Source: Variovorax paradoxus (GTDB lineage: Bacteria > Pseudomonadota > Gammaproteobacteria > Burkholderiales > Burkholderiaceae_C). Taken from it: a stretch of 64,000 nt of DNA. This document shows, piece by piece, positions 1 through 7,591 of this stretch (its first letter is position 1; each line of letters begins with the position of its first letter). Made by a program: the position numbers and the translations under genes. The stretch covers positions 496,001 through 560,000 of the forward strand of contig NZ_CP123990.1 of NCBI RefSeq assembly GCF_029919115.1. Direction: 5' to 3'. The notes beneath the pieces were generated by a model, which made no database searches, had not been told where the DNA came from, and worked only from the letters and a program-made list of their open reading frames with translations.

Positions 1-461
1 TGTGCAACCTCAACCCCACGAGCCGCGGCACGGTGCGCATCAAGAGCCCGCGCTTTGAGGAGGCGCCGGCCATTGCGCCCAACTACCTGAGCACCGATGA
101 AGACCGCAAGGTGGCGGCCGATTCGCTGCGCGTGACACGCCGCATTGCATCGCAGCCTGCGCTTGCCAAGTACAAGCCGGAGGAATGGAAGCCGGGCGTT
201 CAGTACCAGAGCGACGAAGACCTGGCGCGCCTCGCCGGCGACATCGCAACCACTATCTTCCATCCGGTGGGCACAACCAAGATGGGCGCCGACGGCGACC
301 CGATGGCGGTGCTTGACTCGAAGCTGCGGGTGCGTGGCGTGCAGGGGCTGCGAGTGGTCGACGCAGGCGCGATGCCTACGATCACCAGTGGCAATACGAA
401 CAGCCCGACATTGATGATGGCCGAGAAGGCTGTGGGGTGGATTCTGGAAGCGAATCACTGA
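1..461 (+). CDS. GMC family oxidoreductase, C-terminal part (5' end outside window)
   Basis: About 152 residues of the C-terminal domain of a glucose-methanol-choline flavoenzyme. These enzymes oxidise alcohols with FAD. The first complete codon is at position 3, and the reading frame is open to the left edge, so the FAD-binding half is missing. The motif FHPVGTTKMG carries the conserved active-site histidine of the family. The closing segment VVDAGAMPTITSGNTNSP holds the conserved asparagine and the last FAD contact, ending in an alanine-rich helix. Close relatives are annotated as choline dehydrogenase or alcohol dehydrogenase, but the substrate cannot be read from this part. It converges on the minus-strand transporter operon beyond the repeat at 503-690. 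I see no terminator hairpin directly after the stop. Confidence 0.9.
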   Translation, partial: CNLNPTSRGTVRIKSPRFEEAPAIAPNYLSTDEDRKVAADSLRVTRRIASQPALAKYKPEEWKPGVQYQSDEDLARLAGDIATTIFHPVGTTKMGADGDPMAVLDSKLRVRGVQGLRVVDAGAMPTITSGNTNSPTLMMAEKAVGWILEANH

Positions 462-502
462 GGCGTTTGTTCGGGGCCTGTTGCTGTTTGGAGGCGCTGC
501 TG

Positions 503-690
503 TTCAGGGCGGCGTGCAAAGGCCACCGGGTACTCCCCTCCGCGAATGTCCCCCGCCTTCGGCTCCTCCTTTATTTCGCTGCGGGGAGCACCCGATGCCC
601 TGTGCACCTGGGCACGCTGCTGGTGTTCCGCTGATCAACCACGGCTCTGTGCAACGCGCCCGTCGGCGGGTGCGCGCCCTGAACCTCAGG
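503..690. repeat. Dispersed intergenic repeat, family A, short copy
   Basis: This stretch shares long near-identical blocks with 43722-44046. The shared blocks include AAAGGCCACCGGGTACTCCC, CTCCGCGAATGTCCCCCG, TTTATTTCGCTGCGGGGAG, CCCGATGCCCTGTGCACCTG and CGCTGATCAACCAC, in the same order and orientation. The right end GTCGGCGGGTGCGC is also shared. This copy lacks the duplicated modules and the inverted right arm of the other copy. It fills the gap between two convergent genes (stops at 461 and 711). Short ORFs across it (for example 437-634) have no family resemblance. I read it as a non-coding mobile or REP-like intergenic repeat. Confidence 0.8.
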
Positions 691-710
691 GCGCGACACG
701 TACGCATCAA

Positions 711-1787
711 TCACTTCTCGATAGTCTTGTTCCAACGCGCATTCCACGCAGGCCGGTTCGCATTGATGCTGTCCCAGTCAATGGTGACCGCAGTCTTCAT
801 CCACTTGTTGATGTCCGCCACCTGCTGCACACCGTCGCCGACAGCAGGTGCCTTGGGGTTGGTGGGAATCTGCGCGCCGTACTGCAATACGTTGGCCTGA
901 GCCAGCGGGCTCAACAGGAACTCGGCAAGCTTTTGCGACAGCTCGGGCTCGCTGTTGTTGGCAATCACGCACTGGCCCACCATCAGCACCACCGCGCCTT
1001 CCTTCGGTGGCGCGTACTCCACCGGAATGCCCTTGGTCTTGAGCGCGGCCACGGCCGTGGGCGTCAGCGGAAAGATCGCGGCTTCGCCGGTCTGCACCAT
1101 TTCCGACAACTTGGCCGAACTCGGGATGTACTCGAGCACGTTCGGGCCGATGGTGGTGGGCCAGGCCTTGAAGCCCGGCTCCACGTTCTTGTCGTTACCG
1201 CCCTGGATGCGGTTGAACATCAAGAAGCCGTGCAGACCGAAGGACGATGACGACATCGATTGGAAGACTACCTTGCCCTTGTACTTGGGGTCGGCCAGGT
1301 CCATCCACGAGGTGGGCGCCGCCCAGCCCTTGTCCTTAAACATCTTGGCGTTGTAGGCCAGGCCCGTCATGCCCAGGCTCACGCCGCTGGCCATGTCGTC
1401 CTTGAAACGCGCGGCCGGGTAGATCTCGGCCAGAGACGGATTGGGGCGCTGCTTCTGGCACAGGCCCATGCCGATGGCGCGCACCATGATGCCGTCGTCC
1501 AGGAACATCACATGCATCTGCGGGCGGTCCTTGTTGGCCTGCGCCTTGGCGAGGATGTCGGACGAAGTGCCCGGCACCACCACCACCTTGGCGCCGTAGA
1601 GCTTTTCGAACGCGGGGAACACGTACTGCGTGTATGCCTTCTCCATGGTGCCGCCGTTCATGCCGATGTAGAGCGTCTTGGTCTGCGCGCCGGCTGTGCC
1701 GCCGGCCGCGAGCGCGGCAACCGCCGCCGCACCAAGCAAGCTCCGGCGAAGGGAGAAAAAGAAGGGCTTCTTCTGAAAACGGGACAT
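711..1787 (-). CDS. Periplasmic substrate-binding protein of a Pot-type ABC importer
   Basis: A 358-residue extracellular solute-binding protein of the spermidine/putrescine/opine class (PotD-like). The N-terminus has a signal peptide with RR at residues 14-15, a hydrophobic alanine/leucine stretch, and a likely cleavage after TAGA at about residue 34. The mature part starts with the beta-strand KTLYIGMNGG and continues with YTQYVFPAFEKLYGAKVVVVPG, the usual first lobe. It is the last gene of the operon 7428-711 that also encodes two permeases and the ATPase, so it should supply that importer. The presence of a flavin amine dehydrogenase in the same operon suggests that the ligand is an amine- or imino-containing compound. 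The exact ligand cannot be told from sequence. Confidence 0.88.
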   Translation of the reverse strand: MSRFQKKPFFFSLRRSLLGAAAVAALAAGGTAGAQTKTLYIGMNGGTMEKAYTQYVFPAFEKLYGAKVVVVPGTSSDILAKAQANKDRPQMHVMFLDDGIMVRAIGMGLCQKQRPNPSLAEIYPAARFKDDMASGVSLGMTGLAYNAKMFKDKGWAAPTSWMDLADPKYKGKVVFQSMSSSSFGLHGFLMFNRIQGGNDKNVEPGFKAWPTTIGPNVLEYIPSSAKLSEMVQTGEAAIFPLTPTAVAALKTKGIPVEYAPPKEGAVVLMVGQCVIANNSEPELSQKLAEFLLSPLAQANVLQYGAQIPTNPKAPAVGDGVQQVADINKWMKTAVTIDWDSINANRPAWNARWNKTIEK

Positions 1788-1799
1788 GGTGTTTTCCTT

Positions 1800-2978
1800 T
1801 CAGGGTGGGGTGGGGGTGGTGGTCTTGTCTGCTGTCGTTGGTGCTTCTTCGTTTGCCGCGGCCGCAAAGAAGCGTTCGATCGAGAAGCTCTCGATCGGCG
1901 TGCTGCTGCGTCCGTCGCGCACGAGTTCGGCCAGCACTTCGCCGGCTGCGGGGCCGATCTGGAAACCCGCGCCTGAAAAGCCGAAGCCGTGGAACAGCCC
2001 GGGCGTGGTGCGGCTTGGCCCGAGCACCGGCTGGTGGTCAGGCAGGTTGCCTTCGGTGCCGCTCCAGGTGCGGATGAAATGCGCATGCCGCAGCGTGGGC
2101 AGCAGTTCGACGGCTTGCGCCGCGAGCGTGGCGATGGCGTCGCGATCTGCGCGCGCGCGATCGGCATCGAGCGCAAAGCCCCTGCCACCGCCGAGCACCA
2201 GGTTGCCGCGCGCCACCTGCCGGCAGTAGATGCCGCCGCCTTCGACGCCGAGGCTCCAGTCCATGAAGTGCGGCACCGGTTCGGTCACCGCCATGACCGG
2301 GTGGCTCGAGCGCAGGGGAACGGCCTCGCCGAAATATTCGGCAATGGGGCCGGACCATGCGCCCGCGCAATTGAGCAGCGCCGGCGCATGCACTTCAAGC
2401 GCGTTGCCCGAACGCAGCAGGAAGCCCTTGCCGTCGTGCATCACTTCGTCGACCTTGTGGCGCTCGAAGATCTGCGCGCCCGCGCGCTGCGCTGCGAGCG
2501 CGAAGGCCGGCGACACCAGCCGCGGATTGGCCTGCCCGTCTTCGGCACACAGCGATCCGCCCACGGCACGTGTGCCGAGCCAGGGGCAGCGCTCGCGCAG
2601 GCGGGCCGCCGAGATCAGTTCGAGCCCCAGGTCGAAGTCGCGGCTCTTCGTGCGGTACTGTTCCAGCGATGCCATGTCGGCTTCGCTGCGCGCGATCTTG
2701 AAGTGACCCGAACGCAGGTACTCGCCGTCGGTGCCGATGGTTTCGCGCAGGTTGCCCCAGATGCGGTGTGCACGCTGCGCCAGCGGCAGCTGGCTCACCG
2801 GCCGGCCCTGGCGCCGCACGCCGCCGTAGTTCACGCCGCTGGAGCGCGAGCCGCACAAATCGCGCTCCAGCACCACCACGCCAATGCCCATCTTTCGCAA
2901 GGCCAGCGCGGCGGATGCACCCACGATGCCGCCGCCGACGATGGCGACGTCGGTGCGCAATGTCTTGCGTCCGGTCAT
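1800..2978 (-). CDS. FAD-dependent amine oxidoreductase, beta subunit (DAO family)
   Basis: A 392-residue D-amino-acid-oxidase-fold flavoprotein. The FAD-binding loop GGGIVG is at residues 15-20 after a short N-terminus, followed by an acidic strand end (VVLERD). The C-terminal part has the second FAD region with GTEGNLPDHQPVLG and GFGFSGAGFQIGPAAGE. Its relatives are the beta subunits of heterotrimeric dehydrogenases: OoxB (octopine), LhpB (D-hydroxyproline) and HcnC (glycine). I chose the ATG at 2978 because it overlaps the stop of the alpha subunit as ATGA and is preceded by GGAGC. The alpha and gamma subunits lie just upstream, which supports a complex. The C-terminus is a proline/threonine-rich tail. 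Confidence 0.85.
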   Translation of the reverse strand: MTGRKTLRTDVAIVGGGIVGASAALALRKMGIGVVVLERDLCGSRSSGVNYGGVRRQGRPVSQLPLAQRAHRIWGNLRETIGTDGEYLRSGHFKIARSEADMASLEQYRTKSRDFDLGLELISAARLRERCPWLGTRAVGGSLCAEDGQANPRLVSPAFALAAQRAGAQIFERHKVDEVMHDGKGFLLRSGNALEVHAPALLNCAGAWSGPIAEYFGEAVPLRSSHPVMAVTEPVPHFMDWSLGVEGGGIYCRQVARGNLVLGGGRGFALDADRARADRDAIATLAAQAVELLPTLRHAHFIRTWSGTEGNLPDHQPVLGPSRTTPGLFHGFGFSGAGFQIGPAAGEVLAELVRDGRSSTPIESFSIERFFAAAANEEAPTTADKTTTPTPP

Positions 2979-4396
2979 GCGCCGGCTCCTTCGGTCGAAG
3001 GCGCCGTGGTGGCCAGGTGAATCGGAATCGGCTTGATCGGCGCCTGCCCGCGCAGCCGGCCGACCTGCTGCACCGGCTGCCCGGTGGCGTGCGCAAGAAT
3101 CTCGGCCGCCGCCACGCCGCACATGCGGCCCTGGCAGCGGCCCATGCCCACGCGCGAGAGCGCCTTGAGCCGGTTCATTTCGTCGGCGCCTTGCTCGGCA
3201 ACGGTTCGGCGCAGCGTCCCTGCCGTGATGTTCTCGCAGCGGCAGACCACCAGCTCGTCGGGCGCGTGCGCGGCCCAGTCGTGCGGCACCGGAAAGGCGC
3301 GCTCCAGCCCCTGGCGGAAGGCGCCGAGCTTGTGCAGCTTGCCTTCGAGCATTGCGGCGCGCGCGGTGTCTACGGCCACGCCGCTGTCGGCGAGCAGCGC
3401 AAGCGCGGCGCGTTCGCCGGCCCATTCGGCCGCATCGGCACCCATGATGCCGGCGCCATCGCCGGCAAGGTACACGCCCCTCACGCTGGAGCGGCCGGCC
3501 GCGTCGCGCACCGGCAGGTGCGCACGGTGCAGCGGGGCAAATTCGAAGCGGCAGCCCAGCAGGTCGGCCAACTGCGTTTCGGAACGCAGCGCATAGCCGA
3601 AGCCGACGGCATCGCAGGCCAGCGTGTGTTCTTCGCGTCCGTCATGCCATGCCACACCGGCCACGCGGCTTTCGGCGACATCGCCGAGCACGCGCAGCGG
3701 CCGCACGCCGCCATGCAGCGCCACGCCGTGTGCGCGCAGCCACGCGACGTAGTACACGCCTTTGGCGAACACCGCCGGTTGCCGCAGCATCGCGGGGGTG
3801 GCGGCAAGCTGGTCCGCGAACCGCGAGGTGTCGAGAACCGCAGCGACCTTCGCTCCGGCCTTTGCGTACTGATAGGCGACGAGATACAGCAGCGGACCGG
3901 TGCCCATGAACACCACGCGCTGCCCGATGGCGCAGCCCTGGAACTTGAGCGCCACCTGCGCGCCGCCGAGTGTGTAGACGCCGGGCAGCGTCCAGCCAGG
4001 GACCGGCAGCACGCGATCGGTGGCGCCCGTGGCGACGATCAATTGGCCGTAGGGCACGCTGGAGGTGCTGCGCGTGGGGCCGTGCAGCACGTCGAGCCGG
4101 CCGCCTTGCGCGTTCCACACCAGGCTGTCGGGCCGGTAGTCGATGCGTTCGCGCAAGGCGTCGAAAGCGGTGTGCACTGCATCGGCACGGCGGGCCTCGA
4201 AACCGTAGAGCACGTTCGCGCTGCGTTCCGCCAGGCTTGCAGGCGGGCGCCGGTAGATCTGGCCGCCGGCACGCGACGCCTCGTCGATCACCACGGGCCG
4301 AAGCCCATGCGCCACCAGTGCCTCCGCGGCGCGTACGCCCGCCGGCCCCGCGCCGACGATCACCGGCTGCAACGCGGAAGAAGAAGCAGCAGTCAT
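2975..4396 (-). CDS. FAD/NAD(P)-binding dehydrogenase, alpha subunit with [2Fe-2S] BFD-like domain
   Basis: A 473-residue pyridine-nucleotide-disulfide-type flavoprotein. The first dinucleotide motif GAGPAG is at residues 15-20, and a second nucleotide fold follows with GTGPLL. Near the C-terminus CRCEN and CQGRMC supply four cysteines of a bacterioferritin-ferredoxin-like [2Fe-2S] domain. The architecture matches OoxA/HcnB/LhpF alpha subunits, which pass electrons from the beta-subunit flavin. The ATG at 4396 overlaps the preceding stop as ATGA, and the gene overlaps its downstream partner the same way, a sign of translational coupling and fixed stoichiometry. Upstream codons of the same frame are a shadow of the permease gene. 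Confidence 0.87.
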   Translation of the reverse strand: MTAASSSALQPVIVGAGPAGVRAAEALVAHGLRPVVIDEASRAGGQIYRRPPASLAERSANVLYGFEARRADAVHTAFDALRERIDYRPDSLVWNAQGGRLDVLHGPTRSTSSVPYGQLIVATGATDRVLPVPGWTLPGVYTLGGAQVALKFQGCAIGQRVVFMGTGPLLYLVAYQYAKAGAKVAAVLDTSRFADQLAATPAMLRQPAVFAKGVYYVAWLRAHGVALHGGVRPLRVLGDVAESRVAGVAWHDGREEHTLACDAVGFGYALRSETQLADLLGCRFEFAPLHRAHLPVRDAAGRSSVRGVYLAGDGAGIMGADAAEWAGERAALALLADSGVAVDTARAAMLEGKLHKLGAFRQGLERAFPVPHDWAAHAPDELVVCRCENITAGTLRRTVAEQGADEMNRLKALSRVGMGRCQGRMCGVAAAEILAHATGQPVQQVGRLRGQAPIKPIPIHLATTAPSTEGAGA

Positions 4397-4701
4397 GCGC
4401 CGCTCCTTCCCGTGACCAGCGCCATCCCCGGCGCAATGAAGGTGGAGCAGGCGCGCAGGCGCTCGCCATGCTCGGTGGCAATCCAGCAGTCCTGGCAGGC
4501 GCCCATCATGCAGAAGCCCGCACGCGGTTCGTCGCTGAACTCGTTGCGGCGCAGTTGCGCGGCTTGCGTGAGCACAGCAGTGAGCACGGTGTCGCCCGCA
4601 AGTGCGGAGGCGGGCTGGCCGTCGAGCGTGAAGTTCACTGCGGCGCGGCCGGTTTCGGCCACGCGATGCAGCAGCGGTTGAATAACGGTCGGCAAGCTCA
4701 T
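4393..4701 (-). CDS. (2Fe-2S)-binding small subunit of the amine dehydrogenase (gamma)
   Basis: A 102-residue ferredoxin-like protein resembling HcnA, LhpE and the N-terminal domain of sarcosine oxidase alpha. The beta-grasp region contains FTLDGQPASALAGDTVLTAVL, then FCMMGACQDCW and a later RAC that together give the cysteines for one plant-type [2Fe-2S] cluster. It stands first in the subunit trio and overlaps the alpha-subunit start by four bases. The permease stop directly abuts its start (4702/4701). I expect it to carry electrons between the alpha flavin and an acceptor. The trio being embedded inside a transporter operon is the notable feature. Confidence 0.85.
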   Translation of the reverse strand: MSLPTVIQPLLHRVAETGRAAVNFTLDGQPASALAGDTVLTAVLTQAAQLRRNEFSDEPRAGFCMMGACQDCWIATEHGERLRACSTFIAPGMALVTGRSGA

Positions 4702-5496
4702 CTATCGGCGCCCCACCAGCACGCGGTCCAGGCCGTAGACGCGGTCGAGCACCACCATCGCGACGGCCGTCACCGCCACCATCAGCGCCGACACCGCCGC
4801 CATCAGCGGATCGATCGACTCGGTGGCATACATGTACATGCGCACCGGCAGCGTGACCGTGCTGGGCGACGTGACAAAGATCGACATCGTCACTTCGTCG
4901 AAGCTGTTGATGAAGGACAGCAGCCAGCCGCCCGTCACCCCGGGCAGGATCATCGGCAGCGTGATGCGCCGGAACACCGTGGCCTGGCTCGCGCCCAGCG
5001 ACAGCGCAGCTTGCTCGGCGCTTCGGTCGAAACCCACGAGCGCGGCCACCACCAGGCGCAGCGTATAGGGCGTGACGATCAGCGCATGCGCCATCACCAG
5101 CCAGCCGAAGCTGCCGGTGCCGCCCACCAGTGCGAACAGCCGCAGCAGCGCCACGCCGAGCACCAGGTGCGGAATGATCAGCGGCGAGAGAAAGAGGCCG
5201 TTGAGGAAGTCGCGCCCCGGAAACGCATAGCGCGTGATCGCCATGCCCGCCGGTACCGCGAGCAGCGTGGCAATGGTGGCCGAAGCCAGCGCAAGCCACA
5301 GGCTGTTCCAGAACGACTGCATGAAGTCCGGGTGCGCGAATACCGCCTTGAACCAGCGCAGCGAGAAGTGCGTGGTCGGAATGGTCAAGGTGTTCTCGGG
5401 CGTGAACGCGACGATGCACACCACCACCAGCGGCGCCAGCATGAATGTGATGACCAGCGCGTTGAACGCGAGGGCGAGAGGGCCGTTCTTGCTCAT
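4702..5496 (-). CDS. ABC transporter permease, PotC-like
   Basis: A 264-residue inner-membrane permease of the BPD_transp_1 family. It has about six hydrophobic segments, starting with LALAFNALVITFMLAPLVVVCIVAF. The coupling-helix region is AALSLGASQATVFRRITLPMILPG, the EAA loop that docks on the ATPase. The size and the short N-terminus fit the PotC/second-permease type. It lies four bases downstream of the PotB-like permease and directly abuts the [2Fe-2S] gene, so all are probably on one transcript from the promoter region at 7429-7591. Confidence 0.9.
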   Translation of the reverse strand: MSKNGPLALAFNALVITFMLAPLVVVCIVAFTPENTLTIPTTHFSLRWFKAVFAHPDFMQSFWNSLWLALASATIATLLAVPAGMAITRYAFPGRDFLNGLFLSPLIIPHLVLGVALLRLFALVGGTGSFGWLVMAHALIVTPYTLRLVVAALVGFDRSAEQAALSLGASQATVFRRITLPMILPGVTGGWLLSFINSFDEVTMSIFVTSPSTVTLPVRMYMYATESIDPLMAAVSALMVAVTAVAMVVLDRVYGLDRVLVGRR

Positions 5497-5500
5497 CGGG

Positions 5501-6361
5501 TCAGCCCAACGCTTTCTTGTAGCGGCCTTCTACCAGGCGGTTGTAGCTCAGCATCACGATGAGGTTGGCCGCCAGCAGAACCAGTGCAACGGCGGCGCCG
5601 AGCGGCCAGTTGAGCTCGTGCAGGTATTCGTCGTAGACGACCGTGGCAACCATCTTCAGGCGGCGACCGCCGAGCAGGCCCGGTATCGCAAACGAGCTTG
5701 CGGCCAGGCCGAACACGATCAGGCTGCCCGAGAGAATGCCCGGCATCACCTGCGGCAGCACAATGCGCCGCAGCGTGGTGAAGTGCGAGGCCCTGAGCGA
5801 AAGCGCGGCGTTCTCCACGCCCGCATCGAGCTTCTGCAGAGACGTCCACACCGGAATCACCATGAACGGCAGCATCACGTGGACCAGCGCCACGACCACC
5901 GCAACTTCTGTGTAGAGCATCTTCACCGGCCCGATGCCCACAACCCCCAGCAGCGCATTCACGGCGCCTTCGGGCCCGAGCAGCATGCTCCAGCCGAAAG
6001 CGCGCACCACCACCGAAACCAGCAGCGGCGCCAGCACCACCAGCAGCAGGATCGACCGCCACGGGTTGCGCATGCGGCTCAGCACATAGGCTTCAGGGGC
6101 GCCGATGAGCACACAGATTAGCGTGACGAGGCCCGAGATCCAGAAGGTGCGCCAGAAGATGCCGTGGTAGTACGAGTCGGTGAACACCTGCGTGTAGTGC
6201 TCGAACGTGAACTCGCCCGCCTTCGGCCCGGTGGCGGGGTCGTACACATTGAAAGACAGCACCGCCGTGAGCACGAGCGGCACCACCAGCAAGGCCGCGA
6301 AGAGCAGCAGCGCGGGTGCCGAGAGCCACCAGGGCGTGGCCTTGCGAGTGGAACCGCTCAT
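5501..6361 (-). CDS. ABC transporter permease, PotB-like
   Basis: A 286-residue inner-membrane permease. Its N-terminus has a first membrane helix (WWLSAPALLLFAALLVVPL) and a periplasmic loop with FTFEHYTQVFTDSYY, typical of PotB-type subunits. The EAA loop is NAALSLRASHFTTLRRIVLPQVMPG. The ATG at 6361 overlaps the ATPase stop region as ATGA. Codons further upstream in this frame are an antisense/other-frame shadow of the ATPase gene. It forms the transmembrane pore together with the next gene. Confidence 0.9.
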   Translation of the reverse strand: MSGSTRKATPWWLSAPALLLFAALLVVPLVLTAVLSFNVYDPATGPKAGEFTFEHYTQVFTDSYYHGIFWRTFWISGLVTLICVLIGAPEAYVLSRMRNPWRSILLLVVLAPLLVSVVVRAFGWSMLLGPEGAVNALLGVVGIGPVKMLYTEVAVVVALVHVMLPFMVIPVWTSLQKLDAGVENAALSLRASHFTTLRRIVLPQVMPGILSGSLIVFGLAASSFAIPGLLGGRRLKMVATVVYDEYLHELNWPLGAAVALVLLAANLIVMLSYNRLVEGRYKKALG

Positions 6362-7428
6362 GCCGCCACCGCCTCTTCGGCCGGCAACAGGCGCGTGCAA
6401 TGCGCGGGCCAGTCGATGCCGACCGGGCTGCCTTCGTCCAGCGCTTCGCGGCCGTCGTTTGGGCTCAGCACCATCAGGTCGCCGGCGGGCGTGCCCAGGC
6501 GATAGAGCCACTGGCTGCCCAGAAAGAAGCGCTCCTGCACCGTGCCGGCGAGGCGGCCGCGGCCGGCTTCCACCAGCTGCAGTTTTTCGGGGCGCACGCT
6601 CATCAGCACTCTGTCGCCCGATTTGTAGCCGGTGTCTTCGACCTCGACGGTGAGCGAGCCGACCTCGACTTGGCAACTGCGCGCGCCGCAGGCCGTGACG
6701 CGGGCCTCCAGCAGGTTGGCCTTGCCCACGAAGGTGGAGATGAAGCGAGTGCTCGGATGCTCGTACACGCGGTGCGGATGGTCGATCTGCGTGGCGCAGC
6801 CGCCTTCCATCACCACCACGCGGTCGCTGATGGACATGGCCTCGCTCTGGTCATGCGTGACCATTACCGTGGTGGTACCCACCTTGCGCTGGATCTGGCG
6901 CAGCTCGAACTGCATTTCTTCGCGCAGCTTGGCGTCAAGGTTGGACAGAGGTTCGTCGAGCAGCAACACCGGCGGCTCGATGACCAATGCGCGCGCCAGT
7001 GCGACGCGCTGGCGCTGCCCGCCCGAGAGCTCACGCGGGTAGCGCGTGGCATGCGCTTCGAGGTGAACGAGTGCAAGCGCCTGCTTCACTCGTTCAGCGC
7101 GCTCGGTCTTCGGCATCTTGCGCATCTCGAGGCCGAAGCTCACGTTGTCGGCCACGGTCATGTGCGGAAACAGGGCGTAGGTCTGGAACACGATGCCCAG
7201 GCCCCGGGTGTTGGCCTTGGCGTGCGTGATGTCCTTGCCGGCCAGTTCGACACGCCCGCTCGACACCGCCTCGAAGCCCGCAATCATCTGCAGCGTGGTG
7301 GTCTTGCCGCAGCCCGAAGGGCCGAGCAGCGAGACGAACTCTCCCTTTTCCACCGCAAGGTTCATCGCCGACACGGCGCGCGTGGCTCCGTAGAACTTGG
7401 TCACGTCGGTGAGCCGTAGGAATGACAT
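6358..7428 (-). CDS. ABC transporter ATP-binding protein, PotA-like
   Basis: A 356-residue importer ATPase. It shows Walker A GPSGCGKTTT, Q-loop VFQTYALFPHM, signature LSGGQRQRVALARAL, Walker B VLLLDEPLSNLD, the switch histidine in VMVTHDQSEAMS, and a C-terminal TOBE regulatory domain containing VRPEKLQL. I start at ATG 7428, where MSFLRLTDVTKFYG matches the family start. The frame continues upstream for 21 codons without family similarity. It is the first gene of the minus-strand operon and faces the IclR gene. Two palindromes in the 163-bp gap probably control both. Confidence 0.92.
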   Translation of the reverse strand: MSFLRLTDVTKFYGATRAVSAMNLAVEKGEFVSLLGPSGCGKTTTLQMIAGFEAVSSGRVELAGKDITHAKANTRGLGIVFQTYALFPHMTVADNVSFGLEMRKMPKTERAERVKQALALVHLEAHATRYPRELSGGQRQRVALARALVIEPPVLLLDEPLSNLDAKLREEMQFELRQIQRKVGTTTVMVTHDQSEAMSISDRVVVMEGGCATQIDHPHRVYEHPSTRFISTFVGKANLLEARVTACGARSCQVEVGSLTVEVEDTGYKSGDRVLMSVRPEKLQLVEAGRGRLAGTVQERFFLGSQWLYRLGTPAGDLMVLSPNDGREALDEGSPVGIDWPAHCTRLLPAEEAVAA

Positions 7429-7544
7429 GGAAGAGCCTTTCTGCGCGGTGTCGTGAGCGGCGCGCCGCACCTTGGTGCGCGCCATGGACAAGAGAGAACT
7501 TTCAATTCACTCTATTGCAACGACTGCGCCAACTCGCCTCGGGT

Positions 7545-7561
7545 ATTCCATTAATCAGAAT
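7545..7561. promoter_or_regulatory. Putative IclR operator, distal half-conserved palindrome
   Basis: The 17-bp sequence ATTCCATTAATCAGAAT has the same outer ends (ATTCC and GAAT) as the perfect palindrome at 7575-7591. It starts exactly 30 bp upstream of that site, about three helical turns. A second inverted repeat, AATCAGA-N7-TCTGATT (7553-7573), bridges the two. The location between divergent genes is where an IclR protein usually binds. Binding is inferred. Confidence 0.45.
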
Positions 7562-7574
7562 ATTTCTCTGATTT

Positions 7575-7591
7575 ATTCCGTTGGACGGAAT
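7575..7591. promoter_or_regulatory. Putative IclR operator, perfect 17-bp palindrome
   Basis: ATTCCGTTGGACGGAAT is a perfect inverted repeat with 7-base arms around TGG. It ends directly before the ATG at 7592 of the IclR gene, so bound protein would cover the ribosome-binding region and block its own gene. The size and A/T-edged arms resemble known IclR-family operators. It also lies in the promoter gap of the divergent transporter operon. Confidence 0.55.

Noticed and set aside
437..1250. Plus-strand ORFs at 437-634, 481-900 and 546-1250
   Set aside because: They run through the family A repeat and/or antisense to the binding-protein gene and have no family resemblance.
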